This document shows positions 5,897 through 6,245 of a stretch of 6,245 nucleotides of DNA, one piece after another. The notes below the pieces were generated by a model. The model saw nothing but the letters and a program-made list of their open reading frames with translations. It did no database searches and was not told the origin of the DNA. The stretch lies in the NCBI GenBank assembly GCA_021799555.1, contig JAJZAG010000225.1, positions 1 through 6,245 of the forward strand, read 5' to 3'. Numbering within the stretch: the first letter of the stretch is position 1; each line of letters opens with the position of its first letter. The position numbers and the translations under genes were made by a program. This DNA comes from Deltaproteobacteria bacterium. GTDB lineage: Bacteria; Desulfobacterota; Binatia; Binatales; Binataceae.

Positions 5897-6245
5897 TTAT
5901 TGATGGATCGCGAGGACGCTGAAGTCGTTCTGCGTCAGCATATCGGCAACCCGGTGCGCATCCTCGGCACGCACGCGAACATAGATAACTTTGTCCGCTC
6001 CCTCGCCTTCGTAACTTCCCATCCCGAGCAGCTCGCCGCTTAGCTGGCCAACAAGGCTCGCGATCACCGCGAGGTCGAAGCTGCTTCCGCTGAACGCCAG
6101 ATCTACTCGAGAAACTCCCTCTTCGACTGCGCCAAGAACTTCCGCGAAGGCCCGCAGCAGGTCGATTGCAGTAATCATTCCGACGACTTTATTGTCTTCG
6201 ATTACCGGAAAACCGCCGACCTTGTGTTTGACCATCAGATGCGCA
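5897..6245 (-). CDS. CBS-ACT domain protein, AcuB-like (5' part beyond window)
   Basis: The last 115 residues of a minus-strand gene are visible, and the frame stays open through the right edge. An internal ATG at 6235 is not the start, because the codons before it (AHLM) complete a CBS motif. The visible part opens with the end of a second CBS domain: AHLMVKHKVGGFPVIEDNKV, then VGMITAIDLLRAFAEVLG. Such domains bind adenine nucleotides and sense energy state. After a short linker, about 70 residues from SRVDLAFSG to VLAIHQ fit an ACT-like ligand-binding fold, the order seen in AcuB-type proteins. AcuB is linked to acetoin catabolism in Bacillus, but most relatives have no proven role, so no symbol is given. 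The gene converges on polX, with 26 bases between the stops and no obvious hairpin terminator there. Confidence 0.88.
   Translation of the reverse strand, partial: AHLMVKHKVGGFPVIEDNKVVGMITAIDLLRAFAEVLGAVEEGVSRVDLAFSGSSFDLAVIASLVGQLSGELLGMGSYEGEGADKVIYVRVRAEDAHRVADMLTQNDFSVLAIHQ

Overview
The window is a GC-rich stretch of chromosome-like bacterial DNA with Gram-negative traits: Shine-Dalgarno starts, an exported Met-rich protein, a PHP-type PolX, and a class A Hsp20. I cannot fix the phylum from the sequence alone. No rRNA, tRNA, CRISPR array, transposase or phage structural gene is visible, and both window edges cut through genes.

Layout, left to right. (1) Positions 1-1952, minus strand: one long reading frame, open to the left edge, that fuses a protein-L-isoaspartate O-methyltransferase domain to an erythromycin-esterase-like domain. 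(2) Positions 2045-2245, minus strand: a 66-residue conserved-looking protein of unknown role, just upstream of the fusion gene and probably co-transcribed with it. (3) Positions 2246-2893: about 650 bases without a convincing gene, but with a cluster of inverted repeats near 2293-2382 and two predicted hairpins just before hsp20, the second covering its ribosome binding site. (4) Positions 2894-3388, plus: a small heat-shock protein (Hsp20). (5) Positions 3470-3886, plus: an exported protein with about a quarter methionine, probably a metal (copper or silver) binder. A 10-bp hairpin separates it from hsp20. (6) Positions 3887-4166: intergenic, with two strong inverted repeats in tandem. (7) Positions 4167-5870, plus: full-length DNA polymerase X with its PHP nuclease domain. 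(8) Positions 5897-6245, minus: the C-terminal part of a CBS-ACT (AcuB-like) protein, convergent with polX.

As a group the genes point to damage repair and stress. The methyltransferase repairs aged proteins, Hsp20 holds unfolded proteins, the Met-rich protein may buffer metal ions in the envelope, and PolX fills gaps in base-excision repair. That they share one stress programme is an inference from adjacency; no common promoter motif was found.

No clearly new multi-gene system is present. The items most worth a second look are the possible RNA thermometer before hsp20, the Met-rich exported protein behind it, the tandem palindromes upstream of polX, and the two-domain repair/esterase fusion.
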